Positions 52,572 through 61,800 of a DNA stretch of 64,000 nt are shown here, one piece after another; the stretch's first letter is position 1, and the number at the start of each line of letters is the position of its first letter. Source of the stretch: Streptomyces sp. T12 (GTDB lineage: Bacteria; Actinomycetota; Actinomycetes; Streptomycetales; Streptomycetaceae); the NCBI RefSeq assembly GCF_028736035.1, contig NZ_CP117866.1, forward strand, positions 9,837,001 to 9,901,000, written 5' to 3'. The notes under the pieces were generated by a model. It had not been told where the DNA came from. It saw nothing but the letters and a program-made list of their open reading frames with translations, and did no database searches. The position numbers and the translations under genes were made by a program.

Positions 52572-52754
52572 ATGTCTCATGAGACACCTCAAAGTCTGGA
52601 GAAGGACGGCCACCGGACCGTCGTCTGGCGGGAGAAGGACACCGTCCGACAGCAGGCCCGCTCCGGGCGGGACGTCACTGCCGTGTGGATGGACCTGGCC
52701 CTCGCGGCCTTCGACTTGCTGCCGCCAGGAGTGGTTCTGGATGGCGTTATGTGA
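52572..52754 (+). CDS. Small hypothetical protein
   Basis: A 60-residue frame begins SHETPQSLEKDGHRTVVWRE and ends FDLLPPGVVLDGVM. Codon use is mostly G/C-ending and the C-terminal part has an alternating pattern of a real protein. An in-frame ATG eight codons earlier (52548) could also serve. No family, no strong ribosome-binding site. The gap 52289-52571 upstream holds nothing that I recognise. Confidence 0.35.
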   Translation: MSHETPQSLEKDGHRTVVWREKDTVRQQARSGRDVTAVWMDLALAAFDLLPPGVVLDGVM

Positions 52755-52848
52755 CCTGTGGGGGTGTCTCAGCCCCAAGGTGTCTCAGGCGGCGCAGCTC
52801 CCATGGACGAGACGTGACGGGCGTCGCGGCACGTTCCGCAGCGGCCGC

Positions 52849-53187
52849 TCAGAGGTGGCCGTCCAGGAACTTACGTACCTCGGTGATGGTCATGGGCCCC
52901 GTGCCGTACGCCACCGCCTCTCCCTCCTTCAGCAGGACGTAGGACGGGGCTCCGGTGATCCCGTATCGCTCGGTTGCGGCCGGACAACGCGTGATGTCGG
53001 CGCGGACGGCCGTCAGGCGGCCCGTGTAGTCGTCGGCGATGCCACCCACTACGAGGTCCATCGCCCGGCAGGGCTCGATTGCCTTGGGCCATGTCCCGGT
53101 GAAGTATGCGAGGACCGGGACTCCGCTCATCCCGAGGATGAAATTGAACTCCGCGTCCTCACGGGGTCGGTGAACCCGTTTCGTCAT
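52849..53187 (-). CDS. Thioredoxin-fold protein lacking the CxxC motif
   Basis: The 112-residue product has the thioredoxin core: VPVLAYFTGTWP in strand beta-3, ADITRCPAATERYGITGAPSYVLLKEGE with the cis-Pro segment, and a final helix TITEVRKFLDGHL. The position of WCGPC reads WPKAIEPC, so the dithiol is missing; one Cys remains there and another in ITRC. AGGAG 6 bases before ATG 53187 supports the start. It is more likely a binding or monothiol protein than a classical reductase. Confidence 0.82.
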   Translation of the reverse strand: MTKRVHRPREDAEFNFILGMSGVPVLAYFTGTWPKAIEPCRAMDLVVGGIADDYTGRLTAVRADITRCPAATERYGITGAPSYVLLKEGEAVAYGTGPMTITEVRKFLDGHL

Positions 53188-53205
53188 GGAAGCTCCTGAC
53201 CTCAC

Positions 53206-53751
53206 GTTCCGTCATTCCATCCCCATCATCCCTCGCGCGGTGTGCCAGGCCGGCCCGGTCGGTCGTCCGGTTGACCTGTCGGAAGGGAGGCACGGGGCCG
53301 TCGCAGAACCACGGTGGTCCCCGGCGCGAGCGGCCCGGCCCCCCGCCCCTGGTGACCCGGCCTGGCCGCCCCGCCGGTCACCCAGCTGCAGCCCGCCGCG
53401 CGCGCCCGTGGGTCAGCTCGTGCCAGGACAGCGCCCTCCACGACGACATGAAAGCCGTTTTCCAGGGTGCAGCGGCCCAGATCATCGACCAGATGCTCGA
53501 TGAGCGCGTCGACGAGCGGGCCGGGGTGCATCGTCCACCGGATCCAGTCGAGCCGTGTCCGTCACCGCGCTTCTCAGAGACAGCGCCCCCGACGGGCTTC
53601 CCGAGGTCTTGTCCGGTCTTCACATCAACCCCGGGTCTCAGCTGGCTGATACCGCTCTTCCCCGGGCCGCATGAGCCGGCTGATGGCACCGAGAACGAGG
53701 CACGATTCCTGGACCGCTCGCGGACGCGGTCGTGGACGGTCGAAGTACGCG
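53206..53751. other. Gap with a decayed kinase-like fragment
   Basis: On the minus strand 53420-53531 encodes GPLVDALIEHLVDDLGRC and ENGFHVVVEGAVLA, which resembles part of an AAA/ATP-binding kinase found in Streptomyces, then sense is lost. The remainder, including 53540-53750, shows no recognisable gene. Confidence 0.35.
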
Positions 53752-54891
53752 TCAGCCGGCCCGAAGACCGACCGCCAGTGTCAGTTCAAGGACCCGGTGT
53801 GGCGATGCGAGATCCGGAAACAGCTCCCGCAGCTGCGACATCCGGTACCGGACCGTCTGGGGATGGACGAACAACGCCGCCGCCACCTCGTCCCGCCTGC
53901 CCTGGTGCAGCAGCCACGCCCGCAACGTCTCCTCCAGCCGCTGTGCGGTCGCGACAGGCAAGGTCCGCAACGGTGCGAGGGCCCGGGCACGCAGGTCTGC
54001 GAACGCGTCCGCGTCGGCGCTCAGCACCAGCTCGGGCAGGTGGTCCTCGGTGTCGCGGATATCGGAGGAGAGGGAGCGCGCGCGTACGGCTCGTGCGTAC
54101 GAGGCGGACGCACGAGTCCATGGCCGGGCCGGGCCGACCACGGCGGTGCGGTCGGTCAGCTGCCGCAAGAGATGTGATCGGTCGGCATCGGGGACGAGCA
54201 GCACACCGGTGGCGTCCGGCAGATCGTCGAGGACGAGGGTGCTCGGGTCGAGCGCGCGGTAGGCAGGCCGGGCCTGGGCGGCGGGCAGCAGAACCGCGGT
54301 CAGCGAAACCGGAGGCTGCCACCCGGCCCGTTGAACAGAGGCCAGCAGCACGTCCGGGCTCGCGCCGGCGAGGAGGTCGCGGGCCAGGTGTTCCAGGTGG
54401 CGCTCGTGGTCCCTGCCCCGGGCGGCCAGTTCGTCGGCGTGGCCCGCGGCGCTCGCGGCGGAGAGCTCGTCGATGTAGGCGAAGGTCAGCTCGGCGAACT
54501 TGGCGACCTCGGCGGCGGGCAGACCTGCGGGTACGGCACCCGCTGCCAGGCATCGCCAGGCCACGCGGGCGCCGACGCGGTAGGCGCTGAGCAGGGCGTC
54601 CATCGAGCGGCCGTCGCGCACCTCGCCGCGGCCCAGCTCGTAGGCGGCGTCGCCGGCGTCGCCGCCTGTGGCGTTCCCGCTCGCGCGGTCCAGGTAGTGC
54701 CCCAGGGCGGTGCGGACGGCTCGGCGGATGGTGGCGCCCATGTGGCCCGAGAGGGCGTTGGCGTAGGGAGGGACCTCGTCGATGATCGCCTGGACGACCT
54801 CGTCGGCGGTGGTCTTCAGCGCGGCCCGAAGGGCGGTGACCGTCGTCTCATCCAGGGCCAGTTCGCTGGCCCTCCGGATTGCATGGCTCAC
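53752..54891 (-). CDS. PucR-type regulator (GGDEF-like plus PucR C-terminal HTH)
   Basis: The 379-residue protein has an N-terminal alpha-helical sensor region (residues 1-150), a central divergent GGDEF-like region (about 160-300) and a PucR helix-turn-helix at the C-terminus (LEETLRAWLLHQGRRDEVAAALFVHPQTVRYRMSQLRELF). GTG 54891 has AGGGAA 8 bases upstream. It is divergent from the reductase/desaturase operon, 87 bp between starts, and is its likely regulator, as is common for this desaturase pair in actinobacteria. Confidence 0.9.
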   Translation of the reverse strand: MSHAIRRASELALDETTVTALRAALKTTADEVVQAIIDEVPPYANALSGHMGATIRRAVRTALGHYLDRASGNATGGDAGDAAYELGRGEVRDGRSMDALLSAYRVGARVAWRCLAAGAVPAGLPAAEVAKFAELTFAYIDELSAASAAGHADELAARGRDHERHLEHLARDLLAGASPDVLLASVQRAGWQPPVSLTAVLLPAAQARPAYRALDPSTLVLDDLPDATGVLLVPDADRSHLLRQLTDRTAVVGPARPWTRASASYARAVRARSLSSDIRDTEDHLPELVLSADADAFADLRARALAPLRTLPVATAQRLEETLRAWLLHQGRRDEVAAALFVHPQTVRYRMSQLRELFPDLASPHRVLELTLAVGLRAG

Positions 54892-54978
54892 GTTTCTATT
54901 CCCTGCGAACAAATCAGCCAGCCAGATTTACGTCCTGCGGTCAGGACTTTACGCCCTGAGGCACAGCAAGCTGGAGTC

Positions 54979-56034
54979 ATGACGAGTACAGCCCTCCGCA
55001 GCAGGGCGTGGAAACTGCTGGAGATGGTCACGACGCCGCTGCTGCCGTCGGACTACCTCGACCTGGTCAGCCCGCTGCGTGCGGGCGCTGACCTGCGTGG
55101 GCGCATCGAGGCCGTGCACCCCGAGACGGGTGACGCCGCGACCATCGTGATCAGGCCGGGACGGGGCTGGCGCGGCCACACGGCCGGTCAGTACGTGCGG
55201 ATCGGGGTCGACGTCGACGGGGTGCGCCTGTGGCGTGCCTACTCCCTCACCTCGCCGACAAACCGCCAGGACGGCCGCGTCACGATCACCGTGAAGGCGA
55301 TCCCGGACGGCAAGGTCAGCAACCACCTGGTCCGCAGGGCCAAACCGGGCACGCTGATCCAGCTCGACCAGCCGACCGGTGACTTCGTGCTGCCGCAGGC
55401 CAAGCCCGCCAAGGTGCTCTGCCTGACGGCAGGCAGCGGCATCACGCCCGTGATGGGCATGCTGCGCGACACCGAGTTCGACGACGTCGTCATGGTCCAC
55501 TGCGCGCCACAGCCGCAAGACGTGATCTTCCGCAACGAGCTGCACGCCCTGGTCGCGGACAAGAAGCTGCGGCTCACCGAGGTGCACACCGATACAGACG
55601 GCATGCTCGACATCGCCCGTCTCGACGAACTCGTGCCCGACTGGGCCGAGCGCGAGACCTGGGCCTGCGGGCCCGCGGGCCTGCTCGACGCCGCCGAAAA
55701 GCACTGGAGCGAGCACGGCGTCCCAGAGCGCCTGCACACCGAACGCTTCCGCCCCAGCATCGTCGTGGCCGGCGACGGCGGCGAGGTCACGTTCAGCGCC
55801 ACCGGCAAGACCGTCGACGCGGACGGCGCCACGCCGTTGCTGGACGTCGGCGAGGAGGCCGGCGTGCTCATGCCCTCCGGGTGCCGCATGGGCATCTGCT
55901 TCGGCTGCGTCTCGCCGCTCAAGGCGGGCGCCGTCCGCGACCTGCGTACCGGCGATATCACCGAGGCCGAGCCGGGCGTCCTCATCCAGACCTGCGTGTC
56001 CGCCGCGGCGGGCCCCTGCGACATCGAACGGTAG
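54979..56034 (+). CDS. Ferredoxin-NADP reductase-type electron transfer protein with C-terminal 2Fe-2S domain
   Basis: The 351-residue protein combines an FAD-binding barrel (RLWRAYSLTS), an NAD(P)-binding domain (LTAGSGITPVMGM, WACGPAGLLDAAE) and a plant-type 2Fe-2S domain at the end (PSGCRMGICFGCVSPL, QTCVSAA). It would pass electrons from NAD(P)H to the neighbouring desaturase, as Rv3230c does for DesA3 in mycobacteria. It begins 87 bp from the divergent PucR gene, and the desaturase gene starts 7 bp after its stop. Confidence 0.92.
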   Translation: MTSTALRSRAWKLLEMVTTPLLPSDYLDLVSPLRAGADLRGRIEAVHPETGDAATIVIRPGRGWRGHTAGQYVRIGVDVDGVRLWRAYSLTSPTNRQDGRVTITVKAIPDGKVSNHLVRRAKPGTLIQLDQPTGDFVLPQAKPAKVLCLTAGSGITPVMGMLRDTEFDDVVMVHCAPQPQDVIFRNELHALVADKKLRLTEVHTDTDGMLDIARLDELVPDWAERETWACGPAGLLDAAEKHWSEHGVPERLHTERFRPSIVVAGDGGEVTFSATGKTVDADGATPLLDVGEEAGVLMPSGCRMGICFGCVSPLKAGAVRDLRTGDITEAEPGVLIQTCVSAAAGPCDIER

Positions 56035-56041
56035 GAGCACC

Positions 56042-57160
56042 TTGACCGCCATCGACCCCACCGCCCACCTGACCGCGGAGCAGATCGAGGAGCTTGGCCG
56101 CGAGCTGGACGCGATCCGCGACGAGGTGATCGCCGGCCGCGGCGAGAAAGACGCCGCCTACATCCGCAAGGTCATCTCGGCGCAGCGCAAGCTCGAGCTG
56201 GTCAGCAGGGGCGTGCTGCTGTTCTCGATCTTCCCGCCCGCGTGGCTGATCGGCACCGCCGGTCTGTCCGTGGCGAAGATCATGGACAACATGGAGATCG
56301 GTCACAACGTCCTGCACGGCCAGTGGGACTGGATGCGGGACCCGAAGATCCACTCCACCACCTGGGAGTGGGATCACGTCTCGCCGTCCGACCAGTGGAA
56401 GCACTCGCACAACGAGCTGCACCACACGTACACCAACGTGATCGGCAAGGACAACGACCTCGGCTACGGCATCATGCGCGTCGACGAGGACCAGAAGTGG
56501 CACCCGTTCCACCTCGGCCAGCCGCTGTGGAACTTCATCAACGCCTGCTTCTTCGAGTACGGCATCGCAGCGTACGACCTGGAACTCGGCAAGAACCTGC
56601 ACAAGCGCCGCCGCAAGAACCCGGAGTTCCGCGCGCGGGCCAAGGCCGTGGGCCGCAAGATCCGCAAGCAGGTGCTCAAGGACTACGTGATCCACCCGCT
56701 GCTGTCGGGCCCGTCGTTCCTCCCCACGCTCGCCGCCACGTTCACCGCGAACCTGGTCCGCAACATCTGGTCCCACTCGGTGATCATGTGCGGGCACTTC
56801 CCCGAAGGCGTGCAGGTCTTCGAGCGCCGGTCGATCAAGGGCGAGACGCGCGGCCAGTGGTACCTGCGCCAGATGATGGGCTCGGCGAACATCAGCGGCA
56901 GCAAGGCCATGCACTTCATGACCGGCAACCTCTCGCACCAGATCGAGCACCACCTGTTCCCGGACCTGCCGAGCAACCGGTACGCCGAGGTCGCGGTGAA
57001 GGTGCGCGCGCTGTTCGAGAAGTACGAGCTGGAGTACGTCACCGGGCCGCTGCCCAAGCAGGTGTTCTCCGCGTGGCGCAAGGTCTTCCGGCTCTCGCTG
57101 CCGAACAAGAAGCCCACGGTCAAGACGCCGGACCGCGAGCAGGAGCTCGTCGCGGCCTGA
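56042..57160 (+). CDS. Membrane fatty acid (acyl-CoA) desaturase, DesA3-like
   Basis: The 372-residue protein has the three histidine boxes of membrane di-iron desaturases: GHNVLHGQ, HNELHHTYTN and QIEHHLFP, with hydrophobic segments between them. It should insert a cis double bond in an acyl-CoA or lipid acyl chain. The start is TTG 56042, with AGGAG upstream and family-like sequence right after it. The reductase gene upstream is its electron donor. Sequence after the stop is poor in genes. Confidence 0.92.
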   Translation: MTAIDPTAHLTAEQIEELGRELDAIRDEVIAGRGEKDAAYIRKVISAQRKLELVSRGVLLFSIFPPAWLIGTAGLSVAKIMDNMEIGHNVLHGQWDWMRDPKIHSTTWEWDHVSPSDQWKHSHNELHHTYTNVIGKDNDLGYGIMRVDEDQKWHPFHLGQPLWNFINACFFEYGIAAYDLELGKNLHKRRRKNPEFRARAKAVGRKIRKQVLKDYVIHPLLSGPSFLPTLAATFTANLVRNIWSHSVIMCGHFPEGVQVFERRSIKGETRGQWYLRQMMGSANISGSKAMHFMTGNLSHQIEHHLFPDLPSNRYAEVAVKVRALFEKYELEYVTGPLPKQVFSAWRKVFRLSLPNKKPTVKTPDREQELVAA

Positions 57161-57430
57161 TTCCCGGTATCGGTTCAGATCTTTCGGTCGTACCGGCGGC
57201 ACCGCCGGGTTCGGTGAGATCCGTTGCGGACAGTGGGCGGCCGCGACATCAGACCGTACGACACGGGATCCGGGCGGCCCGGTGTCCGGCTGCGCTGCCT
57301 GGACGTGCCCCAGGAGCTCAGCACACAGCCCCCGGCGAGGTGTTGTAGTGCGCTGACCTGCCGTGGTCGGGCCGGTAGTCGGGTGCGTACGCGCACTCGG
57401 TTTGCCGACGGGCGGGCTGGGTGGAAGGCA
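57161..57430. other. Intergenic region without a recognised gene
   Basis: Frames on both strands lack coding character. CGGCGGCACCGCCG near 57194 can form a short hairpin after the desaturase stop, with no T run. I see nothing else here. Confidence 0.3.
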
Positions 57431-57690
57431 TCAACGCGTCACAGGGAGGGAGGCCACGGTGCCGCCCTGGCCTAGAGCTTCGCGCAGGGTGGCGTTCTCC
57501 GCTTCGAGTTCGGCGTTCCGCAGGCTCAGCGTCTGGATGTGGTTGGCGTAGGCGGCGATGGTGGCGCGTGCCTCCCGCTGCTCCGCCGCGTGTTGGGAGC
57601 GCAGCGTGCGGTCCGCCTTCTTGAGGCGGGCGATGTCCGCCGTCAGGGTGTCGGTCTGCGGTCGGGGCGTTCCGGGGTTTACCCGTCCAC
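57431..57690 (-). pseudogene. C-terminal fragment of a TnpC/DUF6262-like coiled-coil protein
   Basis: The minus strand reads TDTLTADIARLKKADRTLRS, then ATIAAYANHIQTLSLRNAEL and LREALGQGG to a TGA at 57431. This is a long coiled coil like the tail of the TnpC-like protein at 43209 (LLAENTALREQI). No start codon or N-terminal helix-turn-helix is in frame upstream. It is a remnant of a second recombinase locus. Confidence 0.55.
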
Positions 57691-58359
57691 GACGTAAGCG
57701 TCCTGGTGCGTACTCGCCGCCGACACATCAAGGCGTTCGCACGTGCCCGGCGCTTGCCTTGATGCGAACGGAAGCCGGTGCCACGTGATCAGGCCGAGCT
57801 TCGGCACACGGTAGAAAGACACAGGTCAGACGCACATGTGGTGGGGCAACATAGTTCTGGTTCTGGCTATGCGTGTGGGCTCCATGCCTCGTCGTGCAGC
57901 GGTGGTTCAGAGGTCGGCGGAAGGCAGAAGCGACCGCTGTCCGAGAGGCGTAGTCAGGGGGGATTTGGCGGTGCCGTGCTGACTTGGTGCTGGCTGCGCA
58001 GCGTTGAACTCCGGCCTTGGGACTGATCGGGCGACGCTCAGTAGGTCACTGCCCCCTCGTGCTGCCGCTCCCCGTAGCCCGCCAATGAGTAACCAGGGAT
58101 GAGCCCCCCGCCGCTTCCCCCGCGCGCCGGCAATGGGCTTGATGCGCACTGGTTGGGTCGCTTTGCTGCGTTCTTCTCCAAGTGGCGTGTGCTGTGATCA
58201 CGGTGCGTTGTAGCCAGGGGCAGTGCGGACGCAGTCCCGGCCCACCGGCGGGTTGAGCGCGTCTGGATCGACGAGGCCGAAGACCGTGCTCTCGTCAGAG
58301 GTTCGTCTTCTTCGTTGCTTCGTCCCGCGGATGTTGTTTGGTCCCACGGGATCGGGTCG
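57691..58359. other. Gene-poor region
   Basis: I find no frame with normal Streptomyces codon use on either strand. It lies between the recombinase-associated coiled-coil fragment and an IS remnant, and is probably decayed mobile DNA. Confidence 0.3.
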
Positions 58360-58650
58360 CGCCAAGTTGGGGTGGCTTTGCTGGTGCGGCGGCGAGGCGC
58401 GATGACGAACCCCATAGCGGCATCGGTGCGTTTGACGATGGTGAGCGCGAGGCGGGGCCTGGTGCGGGCCCAGTCGAGTCGGCGTATCCGCCGTCGGCCC
58501 ACACCAGGGTGACCCTGCGGTGGAGTTCACGCAGTCGCTGCAGCAGCGGTATCCCGGTCCTGGACGCTCGCGGCGGTGACCAGCGTCACCACTGCCGGCA
58601 GCAAGCCCGGCCCAGGCAGTCCACGACCTGCCCTTGTGGCCCGCCACCTT
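58360..58650 (-). pseudogene. IS5-type transposase fragment, multiply frameshifted
   Basis: Minus-strand frames contain pieces in the order of an IS5-family (IS112-like) transposase C-terminal part: GHKGRSWTAW, VTAASVQDRDTAA, VWADGGYAD, LDWARTRPRLALTIVKRTD and GFVIAPRR. They are spread over at least three frames, and both ends are missing. It differs in sequence from the IS remnants at 21143 and 47035. Confidence 0.6.
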
Positions 58651-58684
58651 CCTCCCGCCATTGGCGTGAGCCTAAAAGCGTACA

Positions 58685-58713
58685 TTGCTGAGAAAATCAC
58701 AGTATTTGATAAT
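58685..58713 (+). promoter_or_regulatory. Vegetative-type promoter for the hybrid kinase gene
   Basis: TTGCTG (58685-58690) and GATAAT (58708-58713) are 17 bp apart, close to the sigma-70/HrdB consensus. They lie in an AT-rich island at about 58672-58735, the most AT-rich stretch of the window, 144 bp before the chosen ATG. Confidence 0.6.
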
Positions 58714-58856
58714 TTGATTCTTGTAATCCTGCCAGAGCGTAGCCGGAACCGTCGGATCTGGTGTCCGATCTGCCCGGAAGGTGCGCAGCGAGTGGCCGTC
58801 GGCAGCCTTGGGAGGGCGCGGGCGGATCACGTAGGCCCCAGGAGGAAGATTTCTCG

Positions 58857-61800
58857 ATGCCCCGGCCCGATGACCCGCGTACCGCGGCGGCCCGGATGTT
58901 CGCCGAGGCCGGTCCGTTCGGCGAGCTTCTGGCTGGGATCGAGTGGGCGGCGACGCCGCTCGGGCCCCCCGAGTCCTGGCCGGGGCCTCTGGTGGACACC
59001 CTGCGCCTCATGCTCACCTCTGAGCACGGGATGGCTCTGTACTGGGGCGCCGAATTCGCCACGCTGTACAACCTGGGCTCCACACCCATTGTCGGCGCCA
59101 AACACCCCTGGGCGCTCGGCAGGCCCTATAAGGAGATCTTCCCCGAGGTCTGGGTCCACCCCGTGAGCTCCCACTTCCACTACGTGACCGACACCCGCAA
59201 GTCTCTGCTGATCCCCGATGAGCCGCTGATCATGGAGCGCCACGGCTTTCCGGAGCAGTGCTACTTCGACTCCTCTTTCCAGCCTGTGCTGCTGGACGAC
59301 GGCACCGCCGGCGGCGTGCTGCAGATCATCACGGAGACCACCGGCCGGGTACTGGGCGAGCGCCGGCTGCGCCTGCTGAGTGAGACCGGCGCCCGCACCG
59401 CCGGGTTGCCCACCCCGGGCGAGGTCGCACGTGTCGTCGCGGAGGTGCTGGGCTCCTATCCCGAGGAGATCCCGTTCCTGGGCCTGTACCTGGCCTCCGA
59501 GCCGGGGATGCTGCGGTCGGCGGCCTCCGCCGGGCTCCAGCCGTCGCCCGAAGCCGTCTCGCAGAGTGCGGCCGACGGGTCGGAGGTCGCGGCCCAGCTG
59601 GCGCAGGTGGTAGCCAACGGTGCCCCTGCCACGCTGCCCGCCGCCGCGCTCACCGGCGGCAACACGGCCGGGCAGCACGCTGCGGCCTCCTGGCTCCCAG
59701 TCGAGCAGGCGCTGGCTCTGCCGCTGGACTGTGCGGGCCAGATGGCGGGCGTCCTGGTGGTGGGTGTCAACCCCTGCTTCCCGCCGGCCGGGGCCTACCG
59801 GGACTTTTTGGAGGTGCTCGCCGCCGCCGTGGCCGGGGCGCTGACGGCTGCGCTCGCCCACGACGAGCAGCGCCGGCGGGCGGAGGCGCTGGCCGAGCTG
59901 GACCGGGCCAAGACCACCTTCTTCGCCAACGTAAGCCATGAGTTGCGCACCCCGCTCACCCTGCTCCTGGGCCCGCTCCAGCAGGCCCTGGCCGACGAGG
60001 ACCGGCCCGAGCGGCGCGAGCAGCTGGAGCTGGCCGAGCGCGGCGCCCTGCGCCTGCTGAAGCAGGTCAACACCCTCCTGGAGGTCGCCAGAGCCGAGGC
60101 CGGGCAGATACGCCCGGCCCTCGAGCCGGTCGACCTCGCCGGTGCCACGGCCGAGCTGGCCGGGGTGTTCCGCTCCGCCTTCGAGGCGGCCGGGCTGACG
60201 CTGGAGGTGGACTGCCCGCCGCTGCCCAAGCCGGTGTCCCTGGACCGGGAGATGTGGGAGAAGATAATCCTCAACCTGCTCAGCAACGCCCTGAAGTTCA
60301 CCTTCACCGGCGGCGCCCGGGTGCAGGTGGCCGCGGCCGGCGACCGGGCCCGGCTGACCGTCACCGACACCGGCACCGGCATCCCCGCGGACGAGCTGCC
60401 GCGCCTGTTCGAGCGCTTCCACCGGGTCCGCGGCGCCCGCTCCCGCTCCCACGAGGGCAGCGGCCTCGGTCTGGTGCTGGTGAAGGACCTGGTGGAAGCG
60501 CACGGCGGCACCGTAGGTGTGGACAGCCGGCTCGGCCAGGGCACCAACGTCACCGTGGACCTCCCCTTCGCTACCGCCCACCGACCGCGCCCGGCCCCGC
60601 CCGCGGCGGGCGACGGAGCCCCCGGGGAAACCCCCAGGGAAGGCGGAGGCGGCCGGCCCGGCGGTGCTGCGGCCTATGTGGACGAGGCGCTGGGCTGGCT
60701 GGCGGCTGACCCCGTCCCCGCCGCAGCCACCCCCGCGGCACGCACGCCGCACGCTCCGGCGGCCCACGATGCCCCCCACGGCCCCGGCCCGCACGAAACC
60801 GACCACCCACACCGGGCCCGCCTGCTGGTCGTCGACGACAACGCCGACATGCGCGCCTATCTCACCCAGCTCCTGCAGCCCGACTACGACGTGCTGCTCG
60901 CCGCCGACGGCCGGGCCGCCCTGGAGATGGCCCTGGCGCAGCCGGTGGAGCTGGTGCTCAGCGACGTGATGATGCCCGGCATGGACGGCTTCGAGCTGGT
61001 CCGGGCGCTGCGCGCCGACTCGCGCACCGCCCGCCTGCCCATCGTCCTGCTCACCGCCCGCGCCGGCGAGGAGGAATCCGTGCAGGGCCGGCAGGCCGGC
61101 GCCGACGACTACCTCGCCAAACCCTTCTCCGCGCGCCAGCTGCTGGCGCGCGTCCGCACCGGGTTGGAGCTGTCCCGGCTGCGCGAACAGGCCCTGACCG
61201 AGACCCGCGACCAGCTGGCCGTGCTGGCCTCCCTGGCCGACGCGGGCCTGCGGCTGTCCGCCACCCTCGACCCGGACCGGATACTGCAGACTGCCGGCCA
61301 GATCTTGCTGCCCGACTTCGCCGACCAGATCAGCATCCACCTCACCGCAGCAAAACCCGCCCCGGCCCAGTCACCCCCGGCATACATCGCCGGCACCCCC
61401 CTTCTTGCCCCCGAGGACCTGGCCGCCGCCGCCACCCACGCGATCAACGGCACCGTCCCGGCCCCAGCCAGCCCGCAGCCGCCGCCCGTCGCCGTGCTGG
61501 CCCTGCCGCTGCACGCCCACGACCAGACACTGGGGGCCCTGGTACTGGTCCGGCACACCGGCTACTCCGCGGTCGAACACAAGTATCTGGAGAACCTCGC
61601 CCACCGCCTGGCTCTGGCCTACGACAACGCCACCCGGTACCACAACGAGCGCCGTCTCGCCCTGACCCTGCAGCGCGCCCTGCTGCCCCACCGCCTGCCC
61701 CAGGTGCCCGGGGTGCGCCTGGCATCCCACTACCGGGCCAGCAACCGCGGCGCCGAGGTCGGCGGCGACTGGTACGACGTTCTCGCCCTCCCCGACGGTG

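Noticed and set aside
53271..54590. 439-codon plus-strand frame
   Set aside because: It is antisense to the PucR-type gene over most of its length and has an Arg/Pro-rich composition without motifs.
58827..61340. 837-codon minus-strand frame opposite the hybrid kinase
   Set aside because: Mirror frame; composition is Gly/Gln/Arg-rich and without domains, while the plus strand has all kinase and phosphatase motifs.
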